Origin: an uncultured Saprospiraceae bacterium
GTDB lineage: Bacteria; Bacteroidota; Bacteroidia; Chitinophagales; Saprospiraceae
Assembly: GCA_937921825.1 (NCBI GenBank)
Contig: CAKZVK010000170.1
Span: forward strand, 1-38,638
DNA: 38,638 bases
Direction of reading: 5' to 3'
Within the stretch, counting starts at the first letter, position 1; every line of letters starts with the position of its first letter. Below the pieces are notes generated by a model, which ran no database searches, had not been told where the DNA came from, and saw only the letters and a program-made list of their open reading frames with translations. Below, in pieces: positions 7,134 to 16,999 of the stretch. A program made the translations under genes and the position numbers.

Positions 7134-9356
7134 ATGAAAAAGATTTTAAACCTCCTTTTGTTCGCCTTTATTATCCAAGTTAGTCATGCTGGAGAAGGCA
7201 TGTGGCTGCCCCTATTTCTGAAGAGTCTTAATGAGGCGGAGATGCAGGACCTGGGTATGCGGTTATCAGCCGAAGATATCTACAGTGTCAATCAAGGATC
7301 GCTAAAAGATGCAATCGTCCATTTCGGTGGCTTTTGTACATCAGAATTAATTTCTTCTCAGGGACTGCTGTTGACTAACCATCACTGTGGTTATGGACAA
7401 ATACAATCGCATACGACTCTAGAAAACAACTACCTAAAGAAGGGTTTCTGGGCTAAGAATAAGTCTGAAGAATTAATGAATGAAGGACTTACAGCTACCT
7501 TGATCAATGAGATAGTGGATGTTACTAGTCAAGCCCTCAAAGGTGTGAAAAAAGGCATGACTGTCAAGGAGCGCCAAGCTATCATAGATATCAATCTGGA
7601 AGCCATAAAAAATGAACTAATCAAGAAGGACTACCAAGATGTAGCGATCAGACCTTTCTTTAATGGCAATCAATACTTTGCATTTCTGACGACGACGTAT
7701 AGAGATATAAGGTTAGTAGGTGCTCCACCAGAAAGCATAGGAAAGTTTGGGGCTGATACTGATAACTGGGTATGGCCAAGACATACTGGAGATTTTTCTC
7801 TATTCAGAATCTATGCAGGACCAGACAACTTACCTGCTGACCCTTCTCCAGAGAACAAACCTTATGAGCCTAAGCACTTCTTACCTATATCTCTTGATGG
7901 AGTAGAAGAAGATGACTTTACTTTGGTCTTTGGTTTTCCAGGAAGAACACAAGAGTATCTTCCTTCTCCAGCGGTAGAAGAAATCGTCGATGTATTAGAC
8001 CCTGCTAAAATCGCTATCAGAGAAAGAGCACTCAATATTATAGATAAGTATATGAGACAAGATGAAGCAACTAGAATACAGTATGCTTCTAAGTTTGCCA
8101 GAATAGCAAACTACTGGAAGAAATGGATAGGGGAGGTCACTGGTCTCAAGAAGACTAGGGCAGTAGCGAAGAAGAAAAATTTTGAAAAAGAATTCCGAGG
8201 TAAATTACCAAGAGATAGTGAGTATCAAAATATTCTTCCAGAGTTCGAACAGCTCTACAAAGAAAGAGCACCATATGCTTATGTCAGAGACTATTACTCT
8301 GAAGTGACAGGACGTAACATAGAATTGATGTCTGTGGCAGGTATTATGCAGCGACTGGTATCTGCCTACGAGAATAATGGCGCTGAGGCTTACCAAGGTT
8401 TCAAAGGAAGAGTGATCAATTATCTCCAAGGCTTCTATAAAAATTATAATCCTAAGATCGACCAAGAAGTATTCGCTGCCCTCACAGAGATGTACTCTGA
8501 GAATATCGATAACAAATATTCTCCAACCCAAATACAATCCAATACCTCTGCTCCTAAAAGCTATAAATATCTTGCAGAAGATCTCTATACGGCTACAGCA
8601 CTAGCAGATAAAGATAAGTTGATGGCTATCCTAGATATGGAACCAGAACAAGCAATCGCCAAACTCAGAGAGGATGAAGTCTTCAAACTAAGCAGTGACT
8701 GGAAGAAAGTCTACGATAAGGAAGTCGCTAGTCCCTATAATGCGCTTAATAGCCAGATAGATTCTCTCCAGAGAATATATATGAAAGCACTTATGGAAAC
8801 CTTCCCAGAGAAGCGTTTCTATCCAGATGCTAATAGTACGATGAGGGTCACTTATGGTCAGGTGAAAGGCTATAGTCCTACTGATGCTGTAACCTATGGG
8901 CCTGTAACCTATCTAGATGGGGTTATGGAAAAGTATAAGCCTGGTGATTATGAATTTGATGTAGATCAGAAATTATTGGATCTCTATGATGCACAAGATT
9001 ATGGGAAGTATGCCGACAAGGATAATGGCAAGCTGCCTGTTTGCTTTATAGGAACGAACCATACGACTGGGGGTAACTCTGGAAGTCCAGCCATAGACGC
9101 CAATGGAAACTTGATAGGATTGAATTTTGATAGAGCTTGGGAAGGAACGATGAGTGATATTAATTATGATCCTTCTATCTGTAGAAACATTATGACGGAT
9201 GTCCGATACATCTTGTTTGTCGTAGATAAATTTGCAGGCGCTTCACATCTTATAGATGAAATGAAAATTGTCTTCCCTAAATCAAAGAGGATGCCGATCA
9301 AGAATCAAACTGTAAAGCATAAAGGCGTCTTCGGAGGTAAGAAATCTAAGAAATAG
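7134..9356 (+). CDS. S46-family dipeptidyl-peptidase, DPP11-like
   Basis: This 740-residue exported serine peptidase has a signal peptide ending near SHA (18-19). The chymotrypsin-like triad is visible: TNHHCGY (His84), GADTDNW (Asp208 or 210) and GGNSGSP (Ser649). DPP7/DPP11 enzymes remove dipeptides from peptide N-termini in the periplasm. Eighteen residues after the catalytic Ser comes Arg667 in FDRAWEG. In characterised enzymes Arg at this place marks DPP11 (Asp/Glu at P1) and Gly marks DPP7. The central insert (about 270-580) is the alpha-helical domain of the family. The C-terminus ends in a Lys-rich tail. The gene stands alone and ends at a strong terminator. Confidence 0.92.
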   Translation: MKKILNLLLFAFIIQVSHAGEGMWLPLFLKSLNEAEMQDLGMRLSAEDIYSVNQGSLKDAIVHFGGFCTSELISSQGLLLTNHHCGYGQIQSHTTLENNYLKKGFWAKNKSEELMNEGLTATLINEIVDVTSQALKGVKKGMTVKERQAIIDINLEAIKNELIKKDYQDVAIRPFFNGNQYFAFLTTTYRDIRLVGAPPESIGKFGADTDNWVWPRHTGDFSLFRIYAGPDNLPADPSPENKPYEPKHFLPISLDGVEEDDFTLVFGFPGRTQEYLPSPAVEEIVDVLDPAKIAIRERALNIIDKYMRQDEATRIQYASKFARIANYWKKWIGEVTGLKKTRAVAKKKNFEKEFRGKLPRDSEYQNILPEFEQLYKERAPYAYVRDYYSEVTGRNIELMSVAGIMQRLVSAYENNGAEAYQGFKGRVINYLQGFYKNYNPKIDQEVFAALTEMYSENIDNKYSPTQIQSNTSAPKSYKYLAEDLYTATALADKDKLMAILDMEPEQAIAKLREDEVFKLSSDWKKVYDKEVASPYNALNSQIDSLQRIYMKALMETFPEKRFYPDANSTMRVTYGQVKGYSPTDAVTYGPVTYLDGVMEKYKPGDYEFDVDQKLLDLYDAQDYGKYADKDNGKLPVCFIGTNHTTGGNSGSPAIDANGNLIGLNFDRAWEGTMSDINYDPSICRNIMTDVRYILFVVDKFAGASHLIDEMKIVFPKSKRMPIKNQTVKHKGVFGGKKSKK

Positions 9357-9375
9357 TCAAAGAAAAAGTTGTATT

Positions 9376-9416
9376 AAAAAGAGCCTACAAGTGAATGCAA
9401 CTTGTAGGCTCTTTTT
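9376..9416. terminator. bidirectional intrinsic terminator
   Basis: A perfect 16-bp stem (9376-9391 with 9401-9416) encloses a 9-base loop, and the arms end in A and T runs on both sides. It lies between the convergent S46 peptidase and FG-GAP genes and can serve both. Confidence 0.92.
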
Positions 9417-9445
9417 TGATGTTAGTGCTCAACTAGATGTTGACC

Positions 9446-11134
9446 TTATTTTACTACAGTAATAGGTTCTATTATAAAGTTCTGTGACTTGGTGTCTTGT
9501 AACTTTAGGATATAGGAACCATTCATTAATTCTTGCAGATCTATGAAACCTTCATCAGCGGTAGTGTTTATTAGCGTCCTACCACTCTGGTCAAAAATGC
9601 TTACTTCTAAATCTATAGATCCGTCTGTCTGAGTGATAAACAGAATTTCTGACGCAGGGTTGGGGAAGATGTTGATAGTCACATTTTCTAAGTTGTGAGT
9701 TGAAGTACTATTGTCCTTGCCATCACAATCTTCATCTATGCCATTGTCTAGTTCTTCAGGTGCTCCTGGATAGATGTCTGGATTGCTGTCGTCACAATCA
9801 TCATAATTTTGTACATAGCCATTCGGCTGCTTACAGTCTACTATTCTATCCTCCATTGGGCCTAAACCGAATCCATCTCCATCATTATCTAGCCACCAAC
9901 TTAAGAAAGTAAGTCCATCATCTATACTCCCATCGCAGTTATTATCTATTCCGTCACAAATTTCTTCTGCACCAGGATAGGTGTCAGGGTCCGAGTCATC
10001 GCAGTCTACATCAGAAGTAAACCCATCTCCATCGTCATCTGATAAGCCGATAGTGCCTTGAAGAGCATATATCAGTTGGGCATCGAAGTTGGTTCTAGAA
10101 AAGAATAAGATATCTATCAGTCCATCATTATTCAGGTCGGAGATAGCTGCTGTATTTAAATCCCTATACTCTGTAGTGATTTCTTTTCTGGAGAAGGTAT
10201 CACTTTCATAGTTTAGTATAGAAACTGATTGGTTAAAATCTCCTTCTCCGATTACGATCTCGTCCTCACCATCCTGATCAAAGTCCTCAACTACTACAAA
10301 TTTTGTGATGTTGTCTAGATCTGGTATATCAACTTTTATGTGTTCATCGTTGGCCTGACTTAAGATTAGAGAGGCGCCTCTATTGAACTCTGAGTAGACT
10401 ACATAGTCAAAGAGTTCATCACCATTAAGATCAGTTGGAAAGAAAATATTGTTGTTAAAACTTTCCTTGAATATTGATTCCTCTGCGAAACTGAGATTCC
10501 CTGTCTGATGGAAAGCTAAGACGCCGTCTCTGTTGAATACGCCGACTATATCCAATAGGCCATCTCTATTGTTATCGAAGATTTTTATGTGTTCTGGACT
10601 ATTCACAAATGGATCGTCAGATAGAACAGCTAAGGATGTAGGGGTGGTCATAGAGACAGAGAAAATTTCTAGTCTATTACCATGACCTAGAATCAGCTCA
10701 TCTGTGCCATCTTCATCAAGGTCAGCAAAAGCTATAGAGTCATAATCAGGATAAGGAAGATCCACTCTTTCAAAGTTTGCTGCTCCATCATTCCTCCACA
10801 TTATCATGAGGTCTTCACTTAGTTCTGAGCAAATAATATCATTGTCACCATCTCCATCGAAATCATAGATAACCATACTCGTTAGCCATAGTCCTTCATC
10901 GAGGATTTCATAGTTTATCTCCTCTAATTCATTTCTGATACCTAGAAAAGTTCTTCTAGTACTTCTTCCTATTACATAATCATCATCTCCATCACCATTT
11001 AGATCTCCGATGGCGAGAGTGCCACCGTTAAGGTCACTGGGTCTTTCTATAATAGTAAACTCCTGTGCTGAGATACAAATCGAAAAAAATAGGCTTATGC
11101 CCAATAGAAAAACTTTAATATTGAATGGATACAT
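9446..11134 (-). CDS. secreted FG-GAP/MopE-motif protein with T9SS sorting domain
   Basis: This 562-residue extracellular protein has a signal peptide ending ISA before Gln24. Repeated DxDGDGxxD loops (LNGDGDDDYV, FDGDGDNDII, LDEDGTDELI and others, about residues 40-355) mark an FG-GAP/VCBS-type beta-propeller with calcium-binding blades. Two MopE-like metal-binding segments follow at about 368-475, each with DCDDS-x-P-x-x-YPGAPEE or the like, and the first with ICDGIDNNCDG. The C-terminal domain (about 485-562, starting NIFPNPASE) is a type A T9SS sorting signal. The protein is therefore likely carried across the outer membrane and anchored or released. Its ligand is unknown. The gene is monocistronic between two terminators. 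Confidence 0.88.
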   Translation of the reverse strand: MYPFNIKVFLLGISLFFSICISAQEFTIIERPSDLNGGTLAIGDLNGDGDDDYVIGRSTRRTFLGIRNELEEINYEILDEGLWLTSMVIYDFDGDGDNDIICSELSEDLMIMWRNDGAANFERVDLPYPDYDSIAFADLDEDGTDELILGHGNRLEIFSVSMTTPTSLAVLSDDPFVNSPEHIKIFDNNRDGLLDIVGVFNRDGVLAFHQTGNLSFAEESIFKESFNNNIFFPTDLNGDELFDYVVYSEFNRGASLILSQANDEHIKVDIPDLDNITKFVVVEDFDQDGEDEIVIGEGDFNQSVSILNYESDTFSRKEITTEYRDLNTAAISDLNNDGLIDILFFSRTNFDAQLIYALQGTIGLSDDDGDGFTSDVDCDDSDPDTYPGAEEICDGIDNNCDGSIDDGLTFLSWWLDNDGDGFGLGPMEDRIVDCKQPNGYVQNYDDCDDSNPDIYPGAPEELDNGIDEDCDGKDNSTSTHNLENVTINIFPNPASEILFITQTDGSIDLEVSIFDQSGRTLINTTADEGFIDLQELMNGSYILKLQDTKSQNFIIEPITVVK

Positions 11135-11220
11135 TGTTCTTTAAAATTTAGATTGGTAAAAAATTATTCTCTTCGGCTTTTGGCGAAAATAAAATGTTCA
11201 AATAAGTCAGTACATAAACA

Positions 11221-11261
11221 AAAATAAAAAAAGGCCTGTCCCTTAAAAGAGACAAGCCTTT
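11221..11261 (-). terminator. intrinsic terminator of the Omp28-like gene
   Basis: The arms 11230-11244 and 11247-11261 pair over 15 positions. On the minus-strand RNA the two imperfect positions are G-U wobbles, whereas on the plus strand they would be C-A mismatches. The T-rich tail (minus TTTATTTTT) follows the hairpin. Both points assign it to the minus-strand gene ending at 11283. Confidence 0.8.
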
Positions 11262-11282
11262 ATCTTTTTATATCTAAAGATC

Positions 11283-12254
11283 TTATTTTATAAAGATCTG
11301 CTGCGTTAGTTGTCCTTTGTCACTCTGTAGATTTAGAATATACATACCAGAGATTAGGTTAGTCTTTTCTATACTTACTGCTTGACTGAAGTTTGTTTCT
11401 CTTAGTTTTCTGCCTGAGATATCAGAAAGTGTCAATCCATAATTTGCATTATCACTTGCTTCGATAATCATAGAGGTACCCGCATCTCTAAATGTAAATA
11501 TTGATGCATCTAGAATTTCATCTGTATCAGAAAGTAAAGAGATATTATGTGCTGCAGTAGAAGCTAACATCATGTAGGTGTCACCGACTTCTTCCCAGAT
11601 AATAGTTACGACACCAAGGTTTTCTTCATTCCACTCTGCATCTACAGGAAGGCTGAATTCATAATCACCGAAATCTGTAATCTCTGTACCCTGATGTTCT
11701 GTAGTCATAGAAGCACGAAGTATATTAGGGTGGACAGCAGCATTGCCTCTTTGTGCTTGATTCGCTACGACCTTATCTTCGAATATATAGGTACCTATGA
11801 AAAACTTATTCATTGGAGCTGGTATGTCTATAACTTCAGCAGTTACATTTATAACCCCTTCTTCTATCAGTACAGAGTTATATTTTACTCCAGCAGTAAG
11901 GTTGTTATTTATTTCATCGATAGATGCGTCAGCTGATTCTAATATTGGCTGCCAGTTACTACCTACAGATATAAACTCGTTGTTAAGATAGAAAAGAGGT
12001 CTGGAACTTGCGCCTAGATTTGCTGCGAACCATTTACTTGTTTCGTTCTCAAGATCACTCCCTTGGAAGTGAACATTAAGAGTAACTGCAGGTCCTGCAT
12101 CTAGATCCATTTTCATGGCTTCCATAAAGTCCCATGCTGAACGACCACAAGTTGGACACCAGGTAGCAGTGGCTTTAGTAATTACAGGAGTATTTTGGCT
12201 AGATAAATGTGTAACACTAAAAAGTAAAAAAGCTAGGTAGATAAATCTCATCAT
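11283..12254 (-). CDS. Omp28-like thioredoxin-fold protein with T9SS sorting domain
   Basis: This 323-residue protein has a signal peptide ending LSS before Gln20. A thioredoxin-like segment follows, with TWCPTCGRS (Cys33, Cys36) and the later RPLFYLNNEF. A middle part has PNILRAS and resembles the Omp28-related proteins of Bacteroidota. Residues about 250-323 form a T9SS-type sorting domain (LSDISGRKL, SGMYILNL, ending QQIFIK). The start may be either of two adjacent ATGs (12254 or 12251). It is the last gene after the glutaminyl cyclase gene on this strand, with a 110-base gap. A secreted redox or disulfide role is possible; no substrate can be inferred. Confidence 0.82.
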   Translation of the reverse strand: MMRFIYLAFLLFSVTHLSSQNTPVITKATATWCPTCGRSAWDFMEAMKMDLDAGPAVTLNVHFQGSDLENETSKWFAANLGASSRPLFYLNNEFISVGSNWQPILESADASIDEINNNLTAGVKYNSVLIEEGVINVTAEVIDIPAPMNKFFIGTYIFEDKVVANQAQRGNAAVHPNILRASMTTEHQGTEITDFGDYEFSLPVDAEWNEENLGVVTIIWEEVGDTYMMLASTAAHNISLLSDTDEILDASIFTFRDAGTSMIIEASDNANYGLTLSDISGRKLRETNFSQAVSIEKTNLISGMYILNLQSDKGQLTQQIFIK

Positions 12255-12364
12255 TTATTATTTTGAATGTATTAGTATTCGAATGTTTTACATGATATAT
12301 ATGAATTCAGCTCCCGAAAGGTTGTACCAACTCCACAAAATCTGTGCAAAGGTCGAGGATAATC

Positions 12365-13366
12365 TTAGAAGTGTCCAGTAGATTCTTTATAAATAGCTGC
12401 AGTTACGACTTGCCCGACAATTCGCATTGATCTTTTATCGATAGCTGAAATGTCATCATCATGAGTATGCCACTCTTTTATAAAAGCCGTAGGAGAATCT
12501 AGCGGCGTATTAATGATATCCAGCATAGGGATCTTAGCTATCTGATTGACAAACATATGGTCGTCAGTAATAGGTCCTGTGGTATCATTTACAAACATAT
12601 CAGAGTAGCCCATATTCTGAGCGAGAGTCCATAATTTGTCAGTGACATTCTTAGCATATCTCTGAGACCAAGCTTCCTTTCCAAAACGAGGGTTTTTTGC
12701 CCCTACCATATCTAGATTGAAACCATATCTGGCATTGTAGTTCTTTTTGTGTTTGTTTTTAGACCAATGTTGAGATCCTAGACACCACCAAGTTTCTGCT
12801 TCTCCTCTCCCTCGTTTCCCTTGATCTTCTGCATCCCATAAAATGATATCTACACCGAGATCTATAGGATTTTCACCTAGTAGTCTAGCTATCTCGATCA
12901 GTACTGCAGTACCCGATCCTGCATCATCTGCGCCAGGTATAGGCTGGTCTCGCTTGTTCTTATCCTTATCTTCTTCTCCTATAAATCTTGAATCCCAATG
13001 TGCAGAAAGGATCACACGTTTCTGATGTTGCGGATTATACTGAGCGATAATATTCCATGCTTGATGGCTCTCACCTGTGTACAGATTGGCTATAAATTCT
13101 TGAGCGATAACATCAGCACCAAAACTCTTAAACTTGCCTACCATCCAATCTTTACAAGCGACATGACCTGGAGCTCCAGGATTACGAGGCCCAAAACTAA
13201 GTTGCTTTTCCAGATAGGCGTAAGCAGAATCTTGCGAAAAGGCTGGAATTTTTGCAGGTGGCTTTTGGACAGTTTGCACTGTCTTAGTAGCAGTGTCACC
13301 GCCACAACCTACTAGCATACCTGCGAGTACTAATATAAAGAAGCTGTAAGTAAGATTGAGTCTCAT
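12365..13366 (-). CDS. lipoprotein glutaminyl cyclase, M28-type (type II QC)
   Basis: This 333-residue protein converts N-terminal Gln to pyroglutamate. A lipobox (LVG then Cys21) places it as a lipoprotein. The zinc-peptidase fold of family M28 shows SAHWDSR (122-127), GADDAGSG (Asp147/148), WDAEDQG (Glu180, Asp181), NLDMVGA (Asp219), TDDHMF (268-272) and EWHTHDDD (Trp299, His300). This matches the zinc ligands and acid residues of animal-type QCs, as in Porphyromonas and Tannerella enzymes. It lies 9 bases after cysS. Many exported proteins in this window are predicted to begin with Gln after signal removal, so substrates are at hand. A generic M28 aminopeptidase is the less likely alternative. 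Confidence 0.87.
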   Translation of the reverse strand: MRLNLTYSFFILVLAGMLVGCGGDTATKTVQTVQKPPAKIPAFSQDSAYAYLEKQLSFGPRNPGAPGHVACKDWMVGKFKSFGADVIAQEFIANLYTGESHQAWNIIAQYNPQHQKRVILSAHWDSRFIGEEDKDKNKRDQPIPGADDAGSGTAVLIEIARLLGENPIDLGVDIILWDAEDQGKRGRGEAETWWCLGSQHWSKNKHKKNYNARYGFNLDMVGAKNPRFGKEAWSQRYAKNVTDKLWTLAQNMGYSDMFVNDTTGPITDDHMFVNQIAKIPMLDIINTPLDSPTAFIKEWHTHDDDISAIDKRSMRIVGQVVTAAIYKESTGHF

Positions 13367-13375
13367 TTTTAGTTT

Positions 13376-14869
13376 TTAATTCATGGTCCAAGATGAACCT
13401 TCCTTGCCATCTTTTACCGTAATGTTAGCTGCTGCAAGGGCATCCCTGATTTTGTCTGATACTCCCCAATTTTTTTCTGCTCTTGCATCTTGTCTCAGTT
13501 CTAGTACCAACTGCATGACTTCATCCAAGGCAGCAGTATTGCCACCATCACTCTCATTAGTCAGTCCTAAAACTTCGTCAATGTAGCGAGGAAAATCTGT
13601 TTTTAGTCTCGTCAGCGTAGAATTTGACACTTTATTAATATCTAGATGACCTTCTTTCAGACTATTAATCTTAGTCACCAAGTCAAAGAGCTGAGCTATA
13701 GCTCTAGGCGTATTAAAGTCATCACACATCTCATCTATAAATCCATCTAAAGGTTTATTGATATCTGCATCGAGCTCAGCACTAGAATCTTTACTCACTA
13801 GACCTTCTAGAGTCTTTTGTGCTTCCATAAGTCTCTTGTATCCTTTTTCTGCAGCGAGTAAGCCATCATCAGTCAGATCATTAGTAGAGCTATAGTGTGA
13901 CTGCAGCATGAAGAACTTGATTACCATAGGCGAGTAAGCCTTAGTGATATGCGGACTATCTCCTGTGAATAGTTGCTGTGGTGTAATGGTATTACCATCA
14001 CTCTTAGACATCTTACGACCATTCATGAGGAGCATGTTAGTATGCAGCCAATAATTACATGGCTGACAATTGCAAGCGCCTACGTTCTGAGCAACTTCAT
14101 TTTCATGATGCGGAAATTTCAAATCATTACCCCCACCATGGATATCAAAAGTCTCCCCAAGATACTTCGTGCTCATTACAGAGCATTCTAGATGCCAGCC
14201 TGGGAAACCGACTGACCACGGAGAGTTCCATTTCATCAGATGATCTGGAGCAGCTTTCATCCATATAGCAAAATCCGATGGATGTTTCTTCTCACTTTGA
14301 TTTTTCAGATTATCTCTTGTCTCTACCAATAGTTCATCTATGACCCTGCCAGACAGCTTGCCATAGCACTTCTTCTCTTCATTGAATTTTAGAGTATCAA
14401 AGTAGACAGACCCATTAGCTTCATAAGCATAACCATTATCTATGATCTGCTGCACCATTTCTATCTGCTCTATGATATGCTGGGTTGCTCTTGGTTCTAT
14501 ACTTGGTTTTTTGGTATTGAAGATGTCCATCATCTTATGGAAGCCATTGGTGTACTTTTGTACGACTTCCATAGGTTCTAACTTATCCGCTCTAGCACCT
14601 TTAGAGATACGATCTTCGCCATCGTCTAGCAAGTGCCCTACATCTGTGATGTTTCTGACGTAACGTACCTTGTATCCTAGGAATAGTAAAAACCTGTACA
14701 TAATATCAAAACTGACAAAGGTTCTGACATTGCCCAGATGGACATCACTATATACAGTAGGACCGCAGACATACATGCCGACGAAGCCTTCATTGATAGG
14801 TTTGAATACTTCTTTCTTCTTGGTAAGACTATTCTGTAGTAATAGTTCTTTTGATTTCATTAAGCTCAT
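13376..14869 (-). CDS. cysS: cysteinyl-tRNA synthetase
   Basis: This 497-residue class I synthetase charges tRNA-Cys. It has [15 protein letters not shown] (HIGH motif as HLGN, Cys35), zinc ligands Cys229, His254 and Glu258 (in GWHLECS and HHENEVAQ), and RKMSKSDGN (KMSKS at about 286-290). The helical anticodon-binding region is C-terminal. A TTG start at 14878 is unlikely. ATGs at 14869 and 14860 are both possible, and a TATTTTTG box at 14882-14875 would favour the latter if used. It follows the endonuclease-family gene by 27 bases and precedes the QC gene by 9, so it belongs to the same run of genes. Confidence 0.97.
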   Translation of the reverse strand: MSLMKSKELLLQNSLTKKKEVFKPINEGFVGMYVCGPTVYSDVHLGNVRTFVSFDIMYRFLLFLGYKVRYVRNITDVGHLLDDGEDRISKGARADKLEPMEVVQKYTNGFHKMMDIFNTKKPSIEPRATQHIIEQIEMVQQIIDNGYAYEANGSVYFDTLKFNEEKKCYGKLSGRVIDELLVETRDNLKNQSEKKHPSDFAIWMKAAPDHLMKWNSPWSVGFPGWHLECSVMSTKYLGETFDIHGGGNDLKFPHHENEVAQNVGACNCQPCNYWLHTNMLLMNGRKMSKSDGNTITPQQLFTGDSPHITKAYSPMVIKFFMLQSHYSSTNDLTDDGLLAAEKGYKRLMEAQKTLEGLVSKDSSAELDADINKPLDGFIDEMCDDFNTPRAIAQLFDLVTKINSLKEGHLDINKVSNSTLTRLKTDFPRYIDEVLGLTNESDGGNTAALDEVMQLVLELRQDARAEKNWGVSDKIRDALAAANITVKDGKEGSSWTMN

Positions 14870-14896
14870 AGTTTGCAAAAATAAGTTAACTGACTA

Positions 14897-15907
14897 TTAA
14901 GTTTTTGGATCAAGTGCTATGGTGGTTACGACAGGGTAGTGATCAGATATAGGAGATCTTACAATCTTGTGATCGAGTATTTTTGCTTCTTCACTAGCAA
15001 AACTGTAGTCTATACGTAAGCCCCAGAACTTGGAATTAAAAGTTTGTCCTAGCCCTTTGCCACATACAGTAAAGGCATCTTGATATTCTTCAGAGATCAT
15101 TCTATAGACATATGACTGGGGGACATCATTGAAGTCTCCACTGATGACTACAGGATAAGGGGATTGCTCTGCATGGGCAAGTATTTCTTTGAGTTGGTCT
15201 ACCCGCTTTATGGCGTGGTGATTATACCTATCCAGTATAGACTTAGAGTCATCCCATATTTCTTTGACATTATCAGAGAGCTTGGGCACATAATTAGAGC
15301 TCAGGTGCACGGCATAGATTCTGAAGATAGAGCCCTTGATTTTTATGTCTGCCCAGGTGGCATTATGAGAATAGGTGTCAAAGGCTAAATTGCCTGTTTT
15401 TACAAAAGGATATTTAGAGTAGATAGTTGTACCTGTTTCAGAATTGGGATGTAGATTATACCCTAGAAAGATCTGCTTGTAGTAATCTAGATGTTTGGGT
15501 AGTCTTTCTTGGATGCAGATTATATCCGGTTGCCTATTAGCTATAAATCTTTGGAAGCGATCTATTTTGTCTTGCCTATCCTTGTAATGAAAGTCTTCTC
15601 TGGTCTTGCCGATATTATAGGTCATCACTTCAAAACCCTCTGAAGTAGTATCAGCTGGATTGAATCCTATGGCTCTTTGTATTGCTCCAAAACCTAGGGC
15701 TAGAAAGAGGCCTGACATGACAGCATACTTGGGCTTGAAAGCCAGCCACATAAAAAAGAAAAGTGCATTGATTACTAATAAGAAAGGAAAGCCTAGTCCA
15801 AAAAAGGCAAAAAACCAGGTCGCCTTAGGTGGTACATATGGGGAAACGTAGGCTAGGAGCAATGCCAGCACAGCAAGTATATTAATACCGTAAATGAGTT
15901 TGCTCAC
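14897..15907 (-). CDS. membrane-anchored endonuclease/exonuclease/phosphatase family protein
   Basis: This 336-residue protein has two or three N-terminal hydrophobic segments (about 1-80). A DNase I-like fold then shows MTYNIG, IICIQER (Glu), SGDFNDVP (Asp-Asn) and SPISDHYPV (Asp-His near the end), the usual catalytic set for phosphodiester cleavage. The actual substrate (nucleic acid, phosphoinositide-like lipid or other) cannot be told. The start is GTG, directly after the stop TAG of the rhomboid gene with no gap; no suitable ATG exists before the first membrane segment. Coupled translation with the rhomboid gene is likely. Confidence 0.87.
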   Translation of the reverse strand: MSKLIYGINILAVLALLLAYVSPYVPPKATWFFAFFGLGFPFLLVINALFFFMWLAFKPKYAVMSGLFLALGFGAIQRAIGFNPADTTSEGFEVMTYNIGKTREDFHYKDRQDKIDRFQRFIANRQPDIICIQERLPKHLDYYKQIFLGYNLHPNSETGTTIYSKYPFVKTGNLAFDTYSHNATWADIKIKGSIFRIYAVHLSSNYVPKLSDNVKEIWDDSKSILDRYNHHAIKRVDQLKEILAHAEQSPYPVVISGDFNDVPQSYVYRMISEEYQDAFTVCGKGLGQTFNSKFWGLRIDYSFASEEAKILDHKIVRSPISDHYPVVTTIALDPKT

Positions 15908-16828
15908 CTATTTCTTTTTGCTCGCTCTGTAGAGGAAATCTTTTTCTTCAGCACTAAGGGCATCATAGCCAGAAGAATTTATTTTATCTAAGATTCTATC
16001 TAATTCTCCTTGCTGCGAAAAAGCAGCTTTTGATTTTTCCTCAGTATCTTTTTGAGCAGAGTTGTGGACGACTTTGAATTTTGACCTAGAGGTTTTCTTC
16101 ACTTTTGGTTTCCTAGGAGTCTTAGTGAAAGAACGAGAAGTCTTCTCAGTGAATGCCGCTGTGATATCTGTACCACTACGTAATAAGTAGACATAGAAGA
16201 TGCCAAAGAGTGCCCCTCCGATATGTGCAAAATGCCCTCCTTGATTGAGGTTCCCTGCTGATCCTACTAGGTCCATAAAAAGGAGACCCAAGGCTATATA
16301 TTTTAATTTGACCGGGCCGATCAGTAAGAGGTTCATTCTATAATCTGGGGACAACATCGCTGCTGTCCATATGACGGCCATGACTGCTGCGGAAGCTCCC
16401 ATCGCATAAGCAGCACCGCCTGTGCCTCCGGGAAGATAGAGATCATGAAGCATGTAGACGAGCCCACCGAAAAGACCACTCATGATATAGAGAGGTAGAA
16501 TCTTATCATCCCCTATAAAATCTCCGACTATCTGTCCAAACCAATAGAGCAATAGCATATTCCATAACAGGTGCCAGAATCCTACGTGCAGGAACATATG
16601 ACTGATGATAGCCCATGGCTGCTTTATCAGTCGAGGAAAGCTAGAGGGTAGAGACAAGGTGTTCTTTACTGTCTCGTAGAAGCTGTTTAGATTTTCGCCA
16701 TTCTGAAAGTCAAAAACAAAAATCAAGTTGATTATGATATAGGCTGCGACATTGACTAAGATGAGCTTAGAAATCATATTTCCGCTGCGGAAAGTCTGTT
16801 TCAAATCTTGTAATACAGAATCTACCAT
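15908..16828 (-). CDS. rhomboid-family intramembrane serine protease
   Basis: This 306-residue membrane protease has six or so membrane segments within residues 20-225. Rhomboid landmarks are HLLWNMLLLYWFG (His86, Asn90), the catalytic Ser146 in MGASAAVMAV, and His202 in HFAHIGGALFG. The usual GxSG is GASA here, a variant I believe occurs in Bacteroidota members. A basic linker leads to a C-terminal segment at about 270-306 with LDRILDKINSSGYDALSAEE, which resembles the short DUF6576 domain often appended to such rhomboids. It is first in the minus-strand run rhomboid - EEP - cysS - QC. Confidence 0.9.
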   Translation of the reverse strand: MVDSVLQDLKQTFRSGNMISKLILVNVAAYIIINLIFVFDFQNGENLNSFYETVKNTLSLPSSFPRLIKQPWAIISHMFLHVGFWHLLWNMLLLYWFGQIVGDFIGDDKILPLYIMSGLFGGLVYMLHDLYLPGGTGGAAYAMGASAAVMAVIWTAAMLSPDYRMNLLLIGPVKLKYIALGLLFMDLVGSAGNLNQGGHFAHIGGALFGIFYVYLLRSGTDITAAFTEKTSRSFTKTPRKPKVKKTSRSKFKVVHNSAQKDTEEKSKAAFSQQGELDRILDKINSSGYDALSAEEKDFLYRASKKK

Positions 16829-16999
16829 AAATGCTGGGGTAAAATTAGCTAATTAATTTATAATCTGATTTTTATATATTAAATTAAATGACAATATGAC
16901 ACTTGTTCTACCGCTTTTTCACCTGCATTACTGCTCTGAGAGCGATCGCAATAAAGATTATATCTATTTTGTTAGATATTCAACGCCTGTAAAGTCTAA

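Noticed and set aside
9376-9416. Mobile-element inverted repeat
   Set aside because: The size, A/T-flanked perfect stem and position between convergent stops are those of an intrinsic terminator.
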